Assembly (NCBI RefSeq): GCF_004343585.1
Contig: NZ_SLYW01000002.1
Span: 558,001-622,000 of the forward strand
Length of the DNA stretch: 64,000 bases
DNA from: Neorhizobium sp. JUb45
Lineage (GTDB): Bacteria; Pseudomonadota; Alphaproteobacteria; Rhizobiales; Rhizobiaceae
Direction: 5' to 3'
The position numbers and the translations under genes are program-made. The number at the start of each line of letters is the position of its first letter. The first letter of the stretch is position 1. This document shows positions 53,234 through 61,629 of the stretch, piece by piece. Below the pieces are notes generated by a model. The model searched no databases. It saw nothing but the letters and a program-made list of their open reading frames with translations, and was not told the DNA's origin.

Positions 53234-54124
53234 TCATTTCGCGACAGAACCTGTCAGATAATCGACCAGTTTGCGGGCATGCACCGGAAGCGCGGCAAAG
53301 CTGCGGGCGCAGATCAGCAGGTGTCGCAAAGCCCATGGGTCCGATAGTGCGATAATCTCAAGCCCGCTTTCCTCGCGGTATTTCTGCGCATAGATCTCCG
53401 GCACGATCGCCAGTCCCACGCCGCTGCCGGTCATCGAACAGATGTCCTCGAAACTGTCGAGGCGGATGCGCAGCTTGAATGGTTTTCCTTCACGCGCCGC
53501 ATGCGTGGCCAGATGCCCCTGCAATGCGCTGTCGGCGGGCAGGCCGACGAATGGTTCGTCCAGAACCTCGCGCAGCGCCACGGATTGCCGCCTGCACAGC
53601 CTGTGGCCGTGCGGCGCGATCAGCACAAGCCTGTCCACCTCGAAAGGCCTCGTTTCCAGCGATCCTGTGTCGGTCGTGTCGGCCGCAATGCCGAGATCCG
53701 CCAGCCCACCGGCCACGGCTGCCACCACATCGACGCTCTGCCTCTCTTCGAGATCGATGTCGATCGCCGGATAATCGACCAGAAAACAACGCAGCGCACC
53801 GGGCAGGTGCGCCATGGCGGCGCGGCCGGACCACACGCGGATATGCCCGCGCAGGCCGCGCGCATAAAGCTGCAGATCGCCACGCATCTGTTCCATCTGG
53901 CCGAGCACGATGCGGGCATGGTGGGCAAGCGCCTCGCCGGGCGGTGTGGCGCGCACGCCGCGTGGACCACGGTCGAGCAGCAGAGTGCCGCTCGTCTCTT
54001 CCATGCCGCGGATGCGCGCGCTGGCCGAAGCCAGCGCCATGCCGGCCCGCTCGGCGCCTTGCGTGATACTTTCCGCCTCGACCACATGCAGAAACAGCCG
54101 CAGATCCGTCAGGTCGAAGCGCAT
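53234..54124 (-). CDS. LysR family transcriptional regulator
   Basis: 296 residues from the ATG at 54124, with GGGAGGA upstream. The N-terminal winged helix-turn-helix FDLTDLRLFLHVVEAESITQGAERAGMALASASARIRGME is the LysR DNA-binding domain. The rest is the periplasmic-binding-like effector domain. The effector is unknown. It is divergent from a tiny ORF at 54250, and the shared 125 bp could carry its operator. No obvious LysR T-N11-A box was checked. Confidence 0.93.
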   Translation of the reverse strand: MRFDLTDLRLFLHVVEAESITQGAERAGMALASASARIRGMEETSGTLLLDRGPRGVRATPPGEALAHHARIVLGQMEQMRGDLQLYARGLRGHIRVWSGRAAMAHLPGALRCFLVDYPAIDIDLEERQSVDVVAAVAGGLADLGIAADTTDTGSLETRPFEVDRLVLIAPHGHRLCRRQSVALREVLDEPFVGLPADSALQGHLATHAAREGKPFKLRIRLDSFEDICSMTGSGVGLAIVPEIYAQKYREESGLEIIALSDPWALRHLLICARSFAALPVHARKLVDYLTGSVAK

Positions 54125-54249
54125 GGTTTTCCTCCCGTCTGATGGTCCGGTTTCAGACCCTTCGGATTATCCGAAGCCTCTCCTTGTATCTTCCGCATTG
54201 TGCAAAGTCGCGGCTGGCGGACAATGGCGTCATGCTTTTTCAGGAGAGA

Positions 54250-54396
54250 ATGGTCATGAACGCTTCGGAAGGTCTGTTACGCGGCATCGCATGGAGGCTG
54301 GCTTTTCTGGTAGCGCTGGTTTTTGCCGCCCAGAACGTGCCCGACAATCGCCCGCAAATGGTGGCAGATGCGAATTACGCCATTGCCGGTCGCTGA
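54250..54396 (+). CDS. Small 48-residue membrane or secreted protein
   Basis: A short ORF from the ATG at 54250, with AGGAGAGA just before it (a second ATG lies at 54256). Sequence: VMNASEGLLRGIAWRLAFLVALVFAAQ, one hydrophobic helix, then a polar tail ending NYAIAGR. It lies divergent to the LysR regulator, which hints at a regulatory link. The family is not recognised. Translation is likely from the ribosome site, but the ORF is short. Confidence 0.5.
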   Translation: MVMNASEGLLRGIAWRLAFLVALVFAAQNVPDNRPQMVADANYAIAGR

Positions 54397-54401
54397 CGGG
54401 C

Positions 54402-54827
54402 TTAACGCTTGAGCCGGCGGATGCAGTCGAGAATATCCGTCCGGCAGACAGGCACCGCTTCACGCGCTGACGCGTCGTCCAGCCAGCGGCGATAAGCCCC
54501 CAGAATCTCCACATCCTTGTAATTGTATGTTTTTGCCTTTTGGTCTGTTCGGCTGTTGTCGAGCGCCTGGCGTGTCACCGCCATGTGGAAGGCCAGTTGC
54601 GTATAGCGCCACGGCTCCCAGCCTTTGCTGCGCTCGAACACCCGCACATGGAAATAGGGATCATCGGCCGGTTCCGGTAAAAGCTTGTAGACCGCGGCCC
54701 AACGGATGGTATTGCCCGATACCGAGAGGATGACATCCTCCTGGCGCATCTGCTGTGCCTGCACGGATACCGTGCCCATCAGCCAGACGGCGGCAAGCGC
54801 CATAGCCATCCGCAAATATCCCGGCAT
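54402..54827 (-). CDS. Small exported protein, DUF5086-like
   Basis: About 141 residues from the ATG at 54827, six bases from an AGGGAGG. A second ATG at 54833 is too close to that site. The signal peptide is PGYLRMAMALAAVWLMGTVSVQA-QQ. The mature part contains WAAVYKLLPEPADDPYFHVRVFER, then EPWRYTQLAFHMAVTRQALD, and two C-terminal cysteines (PVCRTDILDCIRR). This recalls the DUF5086 family of rhizobial exported proteins, assigned from memory. It ends 6 bp from the tiny ORF on the opposite strand. Confidence 0.6.
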   Translation of the reverse strand: MPGYLRMAMALAAVWLMGTVSVQAQQMRQEDVILSVSGNTIRWAAVYKLLPEPADDPYFHVRVFERSKGWEPWRYTQLAFHMAVTRQALDNSRTDQKAKTYNYKDVEILGAYRRWLDDASAREAVPVCRTDILDCIRRLKR

Positions 54828-55000
54828 CCTCATCCTCCCTCGCGTCCTCGTCCAAAAGCGGCATCCGCCGCCGTTGATATGGCGGAACCGGCGGCTATAT
54901 CAACATCCATGCCGCCCGCCGAAAAGCCCGTTCATGCGGCTTTTGCCAACGTGCATCGGGGCCGGCACAAGAGCCGAAAGCGCACTCTGGGAGGAACCGA

Positions 55001-56257
55001 ATGCCTGCTCCAAACATCTCTCTTCGCCGCATCCTGCTTGATACCGTCCGCATCGCTCCGGCTTTCGCTGCCGCCGCGCTGTTCGCCGGTCCACACAATG
55101 CTGCGGCCGAAGAAGCCTATCCGCATGCCGACGAGTCGATCGGTACGGTGGAGCAGGTCTATGACGGCGCACTGACGCCCGATCTTGCCGTCAGCACCTT
55201 CCGCAATATCGACCGACTGTTTCCGACCCGCACCGTCAAGGCCGGCGGCAAGCCATCGGAACTCTCCAAGTCGGACAAGCCACTCGGCAAGGTCAGCGCC
55301 GAAGTGGATGGCGAAACTTACGACCTTTTCGATTATCTTGCCCTCAATCAGGTCACAGGCCTGATCGTGCTGAAGGATGGCAAGGTCGTCTATGAAACCT
55401 ATCAGCGCGGCAATACGCAAAAGACGCGGTGGATGTCGATGTCGGTCGCCAAGTCGATTTCCTCGACGCTGGTCGGAGCCGCCGTCAAGGACGGGCTGAT
55501 CAAGAGCCTCGACGACAATGTCGTCGCTTACGTACCACGGCTGAAGGGCACCGCCTATGACGGCGTCAGTGTCCGCGATGTGTTGATGATGTCCTCCGGC
55601 GTCAAGTGGAACGAGAAATACACCGATCCCGCATCCGACCGCCGCGCCCTGTTGAAGGCGCAGATCGCCCAGAAGGCCGGTGGCGCCATGGATGTGATGG
55701 CAAAACTGCCGCGTGCGGCTGATCCTGGCACGGTCAACAATTACAGCACCGGTGAAACCCAGGTTTTGGCCGAAATCCTGCACGGCGCCATCAAGAAGCC
55801 GCTGGCCGATTACCTTTCGGAAAAGATCTGGACGCCCTACGGCATGGAAGCCGATGCCAAATGGTGGCTGGAATCGCCCGATGGCATAGAAATCGGCGGC
55901 AGCGGCCTCAGCGCCACGCTGCGCGATTTCGCCCGGTTCGGCCAGTTCCTGCTGGAAGACGGCAAGGCCGGCGGAAAAGTTGTGTTGCCGAATGGCTGGG
56001 TGAAGGAGGCGAGCACGCCGAAAACGCTGAAAGGCGGCGAGGCGCTGGAATATGGTTACATGTGGTGGACCGGCTGGACCGACGCCGCCAAGAAGGATGC
56101 AGCTTTCAGCGCCGTCGGCATCCAGGGGCAATATGTCTACATCAATCCGGCCCATAACGTGGTGATCGCCCAAACGGCGGCCGAACCAAAGCCGACCGAC
56201 AAGGAAGCGATCGACCCGATGGCGTTTTTCGACGCGATCGTTGCCAGTGTGAAGTGA
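55001..56257 (+). CDS. Serine hydrolase of the beta-lactamase/penicillin-binding (class C) superfamily
   Basis: 418 residues. GGGAGGA precedes the ATG at 55001. A Sec-type leader ends about residue 36. The catalytic SxxK is S148-V-A-K151 in the block RWMSMSVAKSIS. The second motif is NNYSTGE (Tyr, Ser region), and EIGGSGLSATLRDFARFG with the last GYMWW completes the fold. It is related to esterases, D-aminopeptidases and class C enzymes, so the substrate is not clear and it need not be a resistance enzyme. It is monocistronic, and a perfect palindrome lies downstream (56357-56384). Confidence 0.9.
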   Translation: MPAPNISLRRILLDTVRIAPAFAAAALFAGPHNAAAEEAYPHADESIGTVEQVYDGALTPDLAVSTFRNIDRLFPTRTVKAGGKPSELSKSDKPLGKVSAEVDGETYDLFDYLALNQVTGLIVLKDGKVVYETYQRGNTQKTRWMSMSVAKSISSTLVGAAVKDGLIKSLDDNVVAYVPRLKGTAYDGVSVRDVLMMSSGVKWNEKYTDPASDRRALLKAQIAQKAGGAMDVMAKLPRAADPGTVNNYSTGETQVLAEILHGAIKKPLADYLSEKIWTPYGMEADAKWWLESPDGIEIGGSGLSATLRDFARFGQFLLEDGKAGGKVVLPNGWVKEASTPKTLKGGEALEYGYMWWTGWTDAAKKDAAFSAVGIQGQYVYINPAHNVVIAQTAAEPKPTDKEAIDPMAFFDAIVASVK

Positions 56258-56356
56258 GGCGGGGGCTTTGCATGTGGCAGAGCGCTGGGGCCAGGTAAAT
56301 CTCACTCTTGAGGACAAGGTTGTCGCATATTGCGGCTTAAGGGCGGTACGTCATAT

Positions 56357-56384
56357 CCCTTCTCCCCGCCTGCGGGGAGAAGGG
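56357..56384. repeat. Perfect 13-bp palindromic repeat
   Basis: CCCTTCTCCCCGC / GCGGGGAGAAGGG with a 2-nt loop. It shares the CTTCTCCCC...GGGGAGAAG core with the element at 46484-46605. It lies in the 220-bp gap between the serine hydrolase and GNAT genes. Confidence 0.7.
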
Positions 56385-56477
56385 TCTATGCTGCATCCTG
56401 CGTGCCCATAAATGATAGCCGTCCGAAAGGGTAAGTCATGGGAGGCTTTGCCTTGTGGTACCCGCTGACTCGGCCGC

Positions 56478-56939
56478 TCACCCCACCTCATAACATTTGC
56501 ACACCGCACCCTCGGCCAGCCGGTAGGTCACAAAGCCCATTTTTTCGTAATAGGCCTGCCCCTCGGCATTTTTCTCGCCGATGAACGCTTCGATCTTTTC
56601 CAGACCAGCGGCGGCAGCTGCAAGCTCTGTCACCTCGAACAATTGTCGCCCCACACCGCGCCGCGCGGCAAGTGGCGAGACATGCGTGCCGATAATCCCC
56701 CAGCCGATCGGCGTGCCATACCGGTTGCCGTCGCGCGCAAGAACCAGCGACTGAAAACCGAGAACCGAGCCATCATCGTCCTCCGCCAACGAACAACGAA
56801 TGCCGTCGGGGTTCCCGATGTAATGCGACAGCACAAAGGCCTCGTGGGCAGGGGAGATGCGTTTGCCCGCTTGAACGAGCAATTGCAGCATGGCGCTCAT
56901 CGCGGGCGCATCGTCTGGTGTCGCGGTTCTGATTTGCAT
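56478..56939 (-). CDS. GNAT family N-acetyltransferase
   Basis: 153 residues from the ATG at 56939. It has the GNAT order: QIRTATPDDAPAMSAML at the start, a central strand, and the acetyl-CoA loop HVSPLAARRGVGRQLFEV (the R/Q-x-x-G-x-G/A motif as RRGVGR). It ends with YYEKMGFVTYRLAEGAVCKCYEV. Cytosolic; substrate unknown. It lies 78 bp downstream of an orphan Bug protein, separated by a hairpin. Confidence 0.9.
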   Translation of the reverse strand: MQIRTATPDDAPAMSAMLQLLVQAGKRISPAHEAFVLSHYIGNPDGIRCSLAEDDDGSVLGFQSLVLARDGNRYGTPIGWGIIGTHVSPLAARRGVGRQLFEVTELAAAAAGLEKIEAFIGEKNAEGQAYYEKMGFVTYRLAEGAVCKCYEVG

Positions 56940-56982
56940 GATGCCAATGTCGAACGATTGCGCGCCTGTGGTCAAGACGGGA

Positions 56983-57009
56983 ACCGGCCGGGTTTTTGGC
57001 CCGGCCGGT
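56983..57009 (-). terminator. Terminator of the Bug-type gene
   Basis: Perfect 10-bp stem ACCGGCCGGG / CCCGGCCGGT with a 7-nt loop, at the 3' side of the gene ending at 57018. The T-run after the stem is weak. Confidence 0.7.
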
Positions 57010-57017
57010 ATTGATGT

Positions 57018-57983
57018 TTATTGCAACGGAACATTCGCGGCCTTGATGACCTCGGCCCATTTCGTCGTTTCACCGGCAATGAAGGTCTTGAACTCCGCGG
57101 ATGTATTGCCGACCGGCGTGGCACCCATGCCCTTGATCTTGGCCACCATCTGCGGATCGGCAATGATCGCCTGCACTTCGCGGCTGAGCTTTTCCACGAT
57201 CTCCGGCGGCGTGTCTGCCGGTGCGAACAGGCCGTGCCAGGAGGTCGCCTCGAAACCGGGAATGGTGTCCGCCATGGTCGGCACGTCGGGCAGAAGCTCG
57301 GCTTTTTCGAGGCTGGTCACGGCCAGCGCTCGCACATTGCCGGCCTTCACCTGTTGGGCGGCGGTCGGAATGTTGTCGAACATCATGTCCACATGGCCCG
57401 CCACCACATCCATGATCGCCTGATTGCTGGCTTTATAAGGAACATGGTTCATCTTCACGCCCGCCTTGGTAGACAGAAGCTCGCCGGCCAGATGGATAGA
57501 CGTGCCGATGCCGGAAGAGGCGTAGCTGATCTCGCCGGGCTTGGTCTTCAGGAAGGCGATCAGTTCCGGCACCGTCTTTGCCTCGATCTTCGGGTTCACC
57601 ACCAGCACGTTCGGCAGGGTGGCGATCAGCGAAATCGGCGCAAAACCTTTCGCCTTGTCATAGGGCAGTTCCTTGAAAAGCGTCTGGTTGATGGCGTTGG
57701 AACTGACCGTGCCCATGCTGATCGTATAACCGTCCGGTTCGGCGCGCGCCAATTCGCCAAGCCCGATATTGCCACCGGCTCCCGGCTTGTTTTCAACGAT
57801 GAAACGTTGCCCCAGCCGCTGGTCGAGCCGCTCTCCGACCAGCCGCGCAAATGCATCGGTATTACCACCGGCCGCGAATGGTACGATGATCGTCACCGTT
57901 TTTGACGGATAATCCTGCGCGCTGGCAAAGGTGGAAAACACCGTTGCAACCGTCGCAAGCATGAAAAGACGCGAAAATTTCAT
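57018..57983 (-). CDS. Tripartite tricarboxylate transporter substrate-binding protein (Bug/TctC family), orphan
   Basis: 321 residues from the ATG at 57983, with GGGAGGG upstream. Signal peptide [23 protein letters not shown]. Bug marks: IIVPFAAGGNTDAFAR, FIVENKPGAGGNIGL, ARAEPDGYTISMGT, SYASSGIGTSIHLAG and HVPYKAS. It is a clear paralogue of the protein at 10491-11480 (shared blocks throughout). Like it, it has no TctA/TctB neighbour. The ligand, presumably a carboxylate, is unknown. Confidence 0.94.
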   Translation of the reverse strand: MKFSRLFMLATVATVFSTFASAQDYPSKTVTIIVPFAAGGNTDAFARLVGERLDQRLGQRFIVENKPGAGGNIGLGELARAEPDGYTISMGTVSSNAINQTLFKELPYDKAKGFAPISLIATLPNVLVVNPKIEAKTVPELIAFLKTKPGEISYASSGIGTSIHLAGELLSTKAGVKMNHVPYKASNQAIMDVVAGHVDMMFDNIPTAAQQVKAGNVRALAVTSLEKAELLPDVPTMADTIPGFEATSWHGLFAPADTPPEIVEKLSREVQAIIADPQMVAKIKGMGATPVGNTSAEFKTFIAGETTKWAEVIKAANVPLQ

Positions 57984-58236
57984 GAAACACCCTCCCTTTT
58001 GATGGTCATGCCTCATCTGCCCCCTCGAACTCCTCCCCGAGAGAGCGGACGCAAAAAGCACTGTCCGTGAGAATTGTGACAAATGCAAGCATAAGTCATA
58101 TTATCTCATTGTTGCCACTCGCGGGTGTGGACATGTTGTGTTTGCCGATTGTGGTGGACGCCGACTGAAACTATCTGTCAGGCGGCGAACTGCGCTGATG
58201 GATCGCGGCGCAAACCAGACACGAATAGCGACAAAC

Positions 58237-58647
58237 ATGCCGTCCACTTCACGTTCACCGATTTTACAGCGTTGGCTTTGGCTTGGACCCGCATTGGCGC
58301 TCGTCTGCGCCTTTGGCGTTTCGACGCTCCCGGCCAAAGGGCAGGCGCCTGCTGCGGATCTGCCCACGTCCGGTGCTGAAACCTGCGTCGCCGTGTTCAC
58401 GGTGATGGCTTATGCCTATGCCGACGATGACCTCAAGGAACGGCAGCTGGAGGAGAAAAAGGCGGCGGCGCGGGCCGACATCCGGCCGCAGGAGGCGGCG
58501 GTTTCCACCGACGCGCTGGCTCCCGATGATCGTATCCAGCAGACGATGGATATCCTGAGCGAAATGATGTTGGAGCGGCCGGCGCAGGTTCAGGTGATCG
58601 CCAAGGACTGCTTCCGCCAGTATCCGCCGGAAATCGAGCTGAACTGA
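58237..58647 (+). CDS. Small exported protein of unknown function
   Basis: About 136 residues from the ATG at 58237 (an ATG at 58198 is also in frame). The N-terminus PSTSRSPILQRWLWLGPALALVCAFGVSTLPAKG is a signal peptide. The mature part holds two cysteines (ETCVAVFTVM, DCFRQYP) and a charged helical middle (DDDLKERQLEEKKAAARADIRPQEAA). I do not recognise a family. It lies upstream of another unknown gene on the same strand. Confidence 0.6.
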   Translation: MPSTSRSPILQRWLWLGPALALVCAFGVSTLPAKGQAPAADLPTSGAETCVAVFTVMAYAYADDDLKERQLEEKKAAARADIRPQEAAVSTDALAPDDRIQQTMDILSEMMLERPAQVQVIAKDCFRQYPPEIELN

Positions 58648-58789
58648 TGGCAAGAGCTTTCTGCGCAGGTGTTGAGGATGAGGCGAAAAAATCTGCATTG
58701 TCATCTGCCTGAGCGGCCATAGATCATTGGCACGATTGAGAGCTGCGACGACCGCCTGCCGCATTTCATAAGCCCGGATTTTACCCGAC

Positions 58790-59842
58790 ATGCCGTATTA
58801 CGAAGACAGGTTTCCTTTATCTCCCCTCCCATCCGAAGTGGTCACCACAGACAGGATCGAACGTCTTCTGACAGCGTCCGTCATCGGTTCCAGCGGCGTC
58901 AGCGGCACACCGAGTTTCTCGATTCGGCAGAAGGAGGTGGAAGCTTACAAGGGCTTTTATGTTGCGCGTTCGATCGAAATCCGCGGTGAGGACGATGACG
59001 ACGTGACCTATGTGCTTGTGTTGGTCGGCGGCATGGTCGATGCGCGTTTTTTCGAGCGCGGTTCACGAAAATCGCCCTGGATCGAGATCGAGGGAAGGCC
59101 GCCGACCCTGGCGGAGATCCAGTCCTATTGGCGGCCTGTGACGGAACCTGCGATGCAAAAAAGGGTGGAAACTGCTTTTCTTGCCGTCGAACGGCATATC
59201 ACCCGCCATCATATGGCTGATGCCACCGAAGAGCATAAGCTTCAACACGTCAGCCGTCAGGAACTGGACTGGAACAGTCTCGGGCAATTTTGCACTGTTT
59301 TGGGCGGCAGCACCAAGGAGACGCGTGCTTTCATCGATGATCACCTGATGTTCGCCGCCTACAATCCTCAAAATTACCTGCGGACGCATGGGCTCCTTGA
59401 CAACATGACGCTGGACGATTGCCGCGAGTTTACGTGGCTATCGCTGCTTATGGACAGCGATAGCCATTTTTACAGAAGCCACCACATATGTGTCGTCGAT
59501 TGGAAGACTGAGGGTGACGAGGTGGAATTTTGCATCAATCGTCTTCTGAAGACCGAACGCCCCGATACCGAGGATCGCGTTGATCTTGGCGGTGACGGAG
59601 TCATGTCGGCCACGGATGATTGGCTGGCCAAGGCGTCGGGTCAGCTCGAAAGACTGGCACTGCAGATCCTTCTGATCGATAGCGGCGGCGACAACTATGT
59701 CTTCACTCTTGCGGACAGCCGGAAGGCAAAGAGGCTCGTATCCCTTGGGAAAATGATCGGGCTGGTGGTCGATGTCTTTCCTTCGCCGCAAGCCGGTGGA
59801 AAAGGCTGGTTCGGGCGCATCATGACGATGTTTTCCCGCTGA
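58790..59842 (+). CDS. Cytosolic protein of unknown function (possible DUF6630-like C-terminus)
   Basis: 350 residues with no signal peptide or membrane helix. The N-terminal 110 residues carry beta strands, including DDVTYVLVLVGGMVDARFFERG. The middle (about 110-230) is helical. The C-terminal 90 residues include ALQILLIDSGGDNYVFTLADSRKAKRLVSLGKMIGLVV, which resembles the DUF6630 pattern seen from memory only. There is no clear ribosome site, so the start at 58790 is provisional. It follows the small exported unknown by 142 bp and ends 233 bp before the L,D-transpeptidase gene. Confidence 0.6.
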   Translation: MPYYEDRFPLSPLPSEVVTTDRIERLLTASVIGSSGVSGTPSFSIRQKEVEAYKGFYVARSIEIRGEDDDDVTYVLVLVGGMVDARFFERGSRKSPWIEIEGRPPTLAEIQSYWRPVTEPAMQKRVETAFLAVERHITRHHMADATEEHKLQHVSRQELDWNSLGQFCTVLGGSTKETRAFIDDHLMFAAYNPQNYLRTHGLLDNMTLDDCREFTWLSLLMDSDSHFYRSHHICVVDWKTEGDEVEFCINRLLKTERPDTEDRVDLGGDGVMSATDDWLAKASGQLERLALQILLIDSGGDNYVFTLADSRKAKRLVSLGKMIGLVVDVFPSPQAGGKGWFGRIMTMFSR

Positions 59843-60075
59843 TTGACCGAAGCTCTGAAAGCCATCCAGCTTTTGACGCTGCGCCGCAGCATTTCTGTGT
59901 CCTTCCGGTCACGTCTCAACACGCCAGCGTGAGTGCAAGTTTTGCTGACACGAATCGGCCATATTGCTATGTGACCGCCAAGCTACACAAAGCCCGTCTT
60001 GCGTTTGTTTTCCGCGCCTAACCGCTGCGGCGGACGCAACGATTTTTAACCATATCCGTTTAGGGGTGTTGCCTT

Positions 60076-61428
60076 ATGCCTACGGATGAGATGGACAGGA
60101 AAATGTCGAAGAAGATTGGATCTGAACTGATTTCCCGCCGCACCATGTTGCGCACGGCGGTTTCGGCCGGTGCTGCTGCCCTTGCGGCGCCAGCACTTGC
60201 ACAATCGGCGATCGATGATCTGATCAACGCGCCGCGCCGCGGCGGCTGGGACGACCAGTTCGATGCCCGTTCGAGCACCAGCACCAGCGTCAGCACGAAC
60301 AACCCGGTTCTCGGCCCCTCTGGACCGACCAACATCCAGACAGCCATCATGGAATACCAGGGCATCGTCCAGAACGGTGGCTGGCCTGAGGTCAATTCCG
60401 GCCAGACCCTGCGTCTCGGCGTCAATGATCCGGCCGTGCAGCAGCTGCGCCAGCGTCTGATGATTTCCGGCGACCTGTCGCGTCAGGCCGGTATCTCGTC
60501 GGCATTCGACAGCTATGTCGATGGCGCGGTCAAGCGCTTCCAGTCGCGTCACGGCCTGCCTGCCGACGGCGTTCTTGGCGAATTCTCGGTCAAGGCGCTG
60601 AATATTCCGGCCCGCACGCGTCTGTCGCAGCTCGAAACCAACCTCATCCGCCTGCAGTCGATGTCGGGCGATCTCGGCAGCCGATACATGATGGTCAACA
60701 TTCCGGGCGCCTATGTGGAAGCCGTGGAAAACGATCGCGTGGCGTTGCGTAACACCGCCGTTGTCGGCCGTATCGACCGACCGACCCATGTCATCAATTC
60801 CAAGGTCTATGAGGTCATCCTCAATCCTTACTGGACAGCACCACGCTCGATCATCGTCAAGGATATCGTGCCCCTGATGCGCAAGGACCCGACATATCTG
60901 ACCCGCAACCAGATCCGTCTCTTCGACGGTCGCGGTCAGGAAGTTGCACCGGAAACGGTCGATTGGCATGCGGAAAAGGCGCCGAACCTGATGTTCCGCC
61001 AGGATCCGGGCAAGATCAACGCCATGGCGTCCACCAAAATCAACTTCCACAACCCGAACAATGAATACATGCACGACACGCCCCAGCAGGGCCTGTTCAA
61101 CAAGCTCATTCGTTTCGAATCCTCGGGCTGCATGCGTATCCAGAACGTCCGCGATCTCAATGCCTGGCTTCTGCGCGACACGCCCGGCTGGTCGCGTCAG
61201 GAAATGGAACGCGTCATCGCCACACGCCAGAACACGCCGATCAAGCTGGCGCAGGAAGTGCCGGTCTATATCGTCTACATCACCGCATGGTCAGCCAAGG
61301 ACCGTGTCGTGCAGTTCCGCGACGATATCTATCAGCAGGACGGCAGCCAGGAACTGGCCTTGCAGACCACGACCGGCGTCGAGCAACGCCAGGGTGCGCT
61401 GACCGAAAGCGATATGCTGCCGCAATAA
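60076..61428 (+). CDS. Tat-exported L,D-transpeptidase (YkuD) with peptidoglycan-binding domain
   Basis: 450 residues. A twin-arginine leader, ISRRTMLRTAVSAGAAALAAPALA (R21-R22), directs export. A PG_binding_1 domain follows (about 110-175, NDPAVQQLRQRLMISGDL, VDGAVKRFQSRHGLPADGVLG). The YkuD catalytic domain has H333 (MHDTPQQGLF) and the nucleophile C352 in SSGCMRIQN. It forms 3-3 cross-links or anchors proteins in peptidoglycan. It is a plausible target of LdtR (50088-50603), a link known in related rhizobia. The 233-bp upstream region holds no other gene. Confidence 0.93.
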   Translation: MPTDEMDRKMSKKIGSELISRRTMLRTAVSAGAAALAAPALAQSAIDDLINAPRRGGWDDQFDARSSTSTSVSTNNPVLGPSGPTNIQTAIMEYQGIVQNGGWPEVNSGQTLRLGVNDPAVQQLRQRLMISGDLSRQAGISSAFDSYVDGAVKRFQSRHGLPADGVLGEFSVKALNIPARTRLSQLETNLIRLQSMSGDLGSRYMMVNIPGAYVEAVENDRVALRNTAVVGRIDRPTHVINSKVYEVILNPYWTAPRSIIVKDIVPLMRKDPTYLTRNQIRLFDGRGQEVAPETVDWHAEKAPNLMFRQDPGKINAMASTKINFHNPNNEYMHDTPQQGLFNKLIRFESSGCMRIQNVRDLNAWLLRDTPGWSRQEMERVIATRQNTPIKLAQEVPVYIVYITAWSAKDRVVQFRDDIYQQDGSQELALQTTTGVEQRQGALTESDMLPQ

Positions 61429-61457
61429 TCGGTCGCCGATATTTGCCAATCGTCAGG

Positions 61458-61487
61458 CGCCCTTCCGTTTTTGCGGGAGGGCGTTTT
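61458..61487 (+). terminator. Terminator of the L,D-transpeptidase gene
   Basis: CGCCCTTCCG / CGGGAGGGCG stem (one T-G pair) with a TTTTTG loop, followed by TTTT. Confidence 0.85.
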
Positions 61488-61629
61488 GATTTTCGGCAGG
61501 GCTGACGGCAAAGATATGCACCGCCAATCGTCATCAGGCCTGCAAATGTCGTTCACCGTATTGCCCTGATGTCGCCAGCCCGCTAATACGCCTGACATCG
61601 CTTGCCCACCCCTTCGAGGAGCTTTGCAT

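Noticed and set aside
55001-56257. Possible antibiotic-resistance beta-lactamase
   Set aside because: The SxxK and YxN-like motifs are shared by many esterases and peptidases of this superfamily. Nothing in context indicates resistance.
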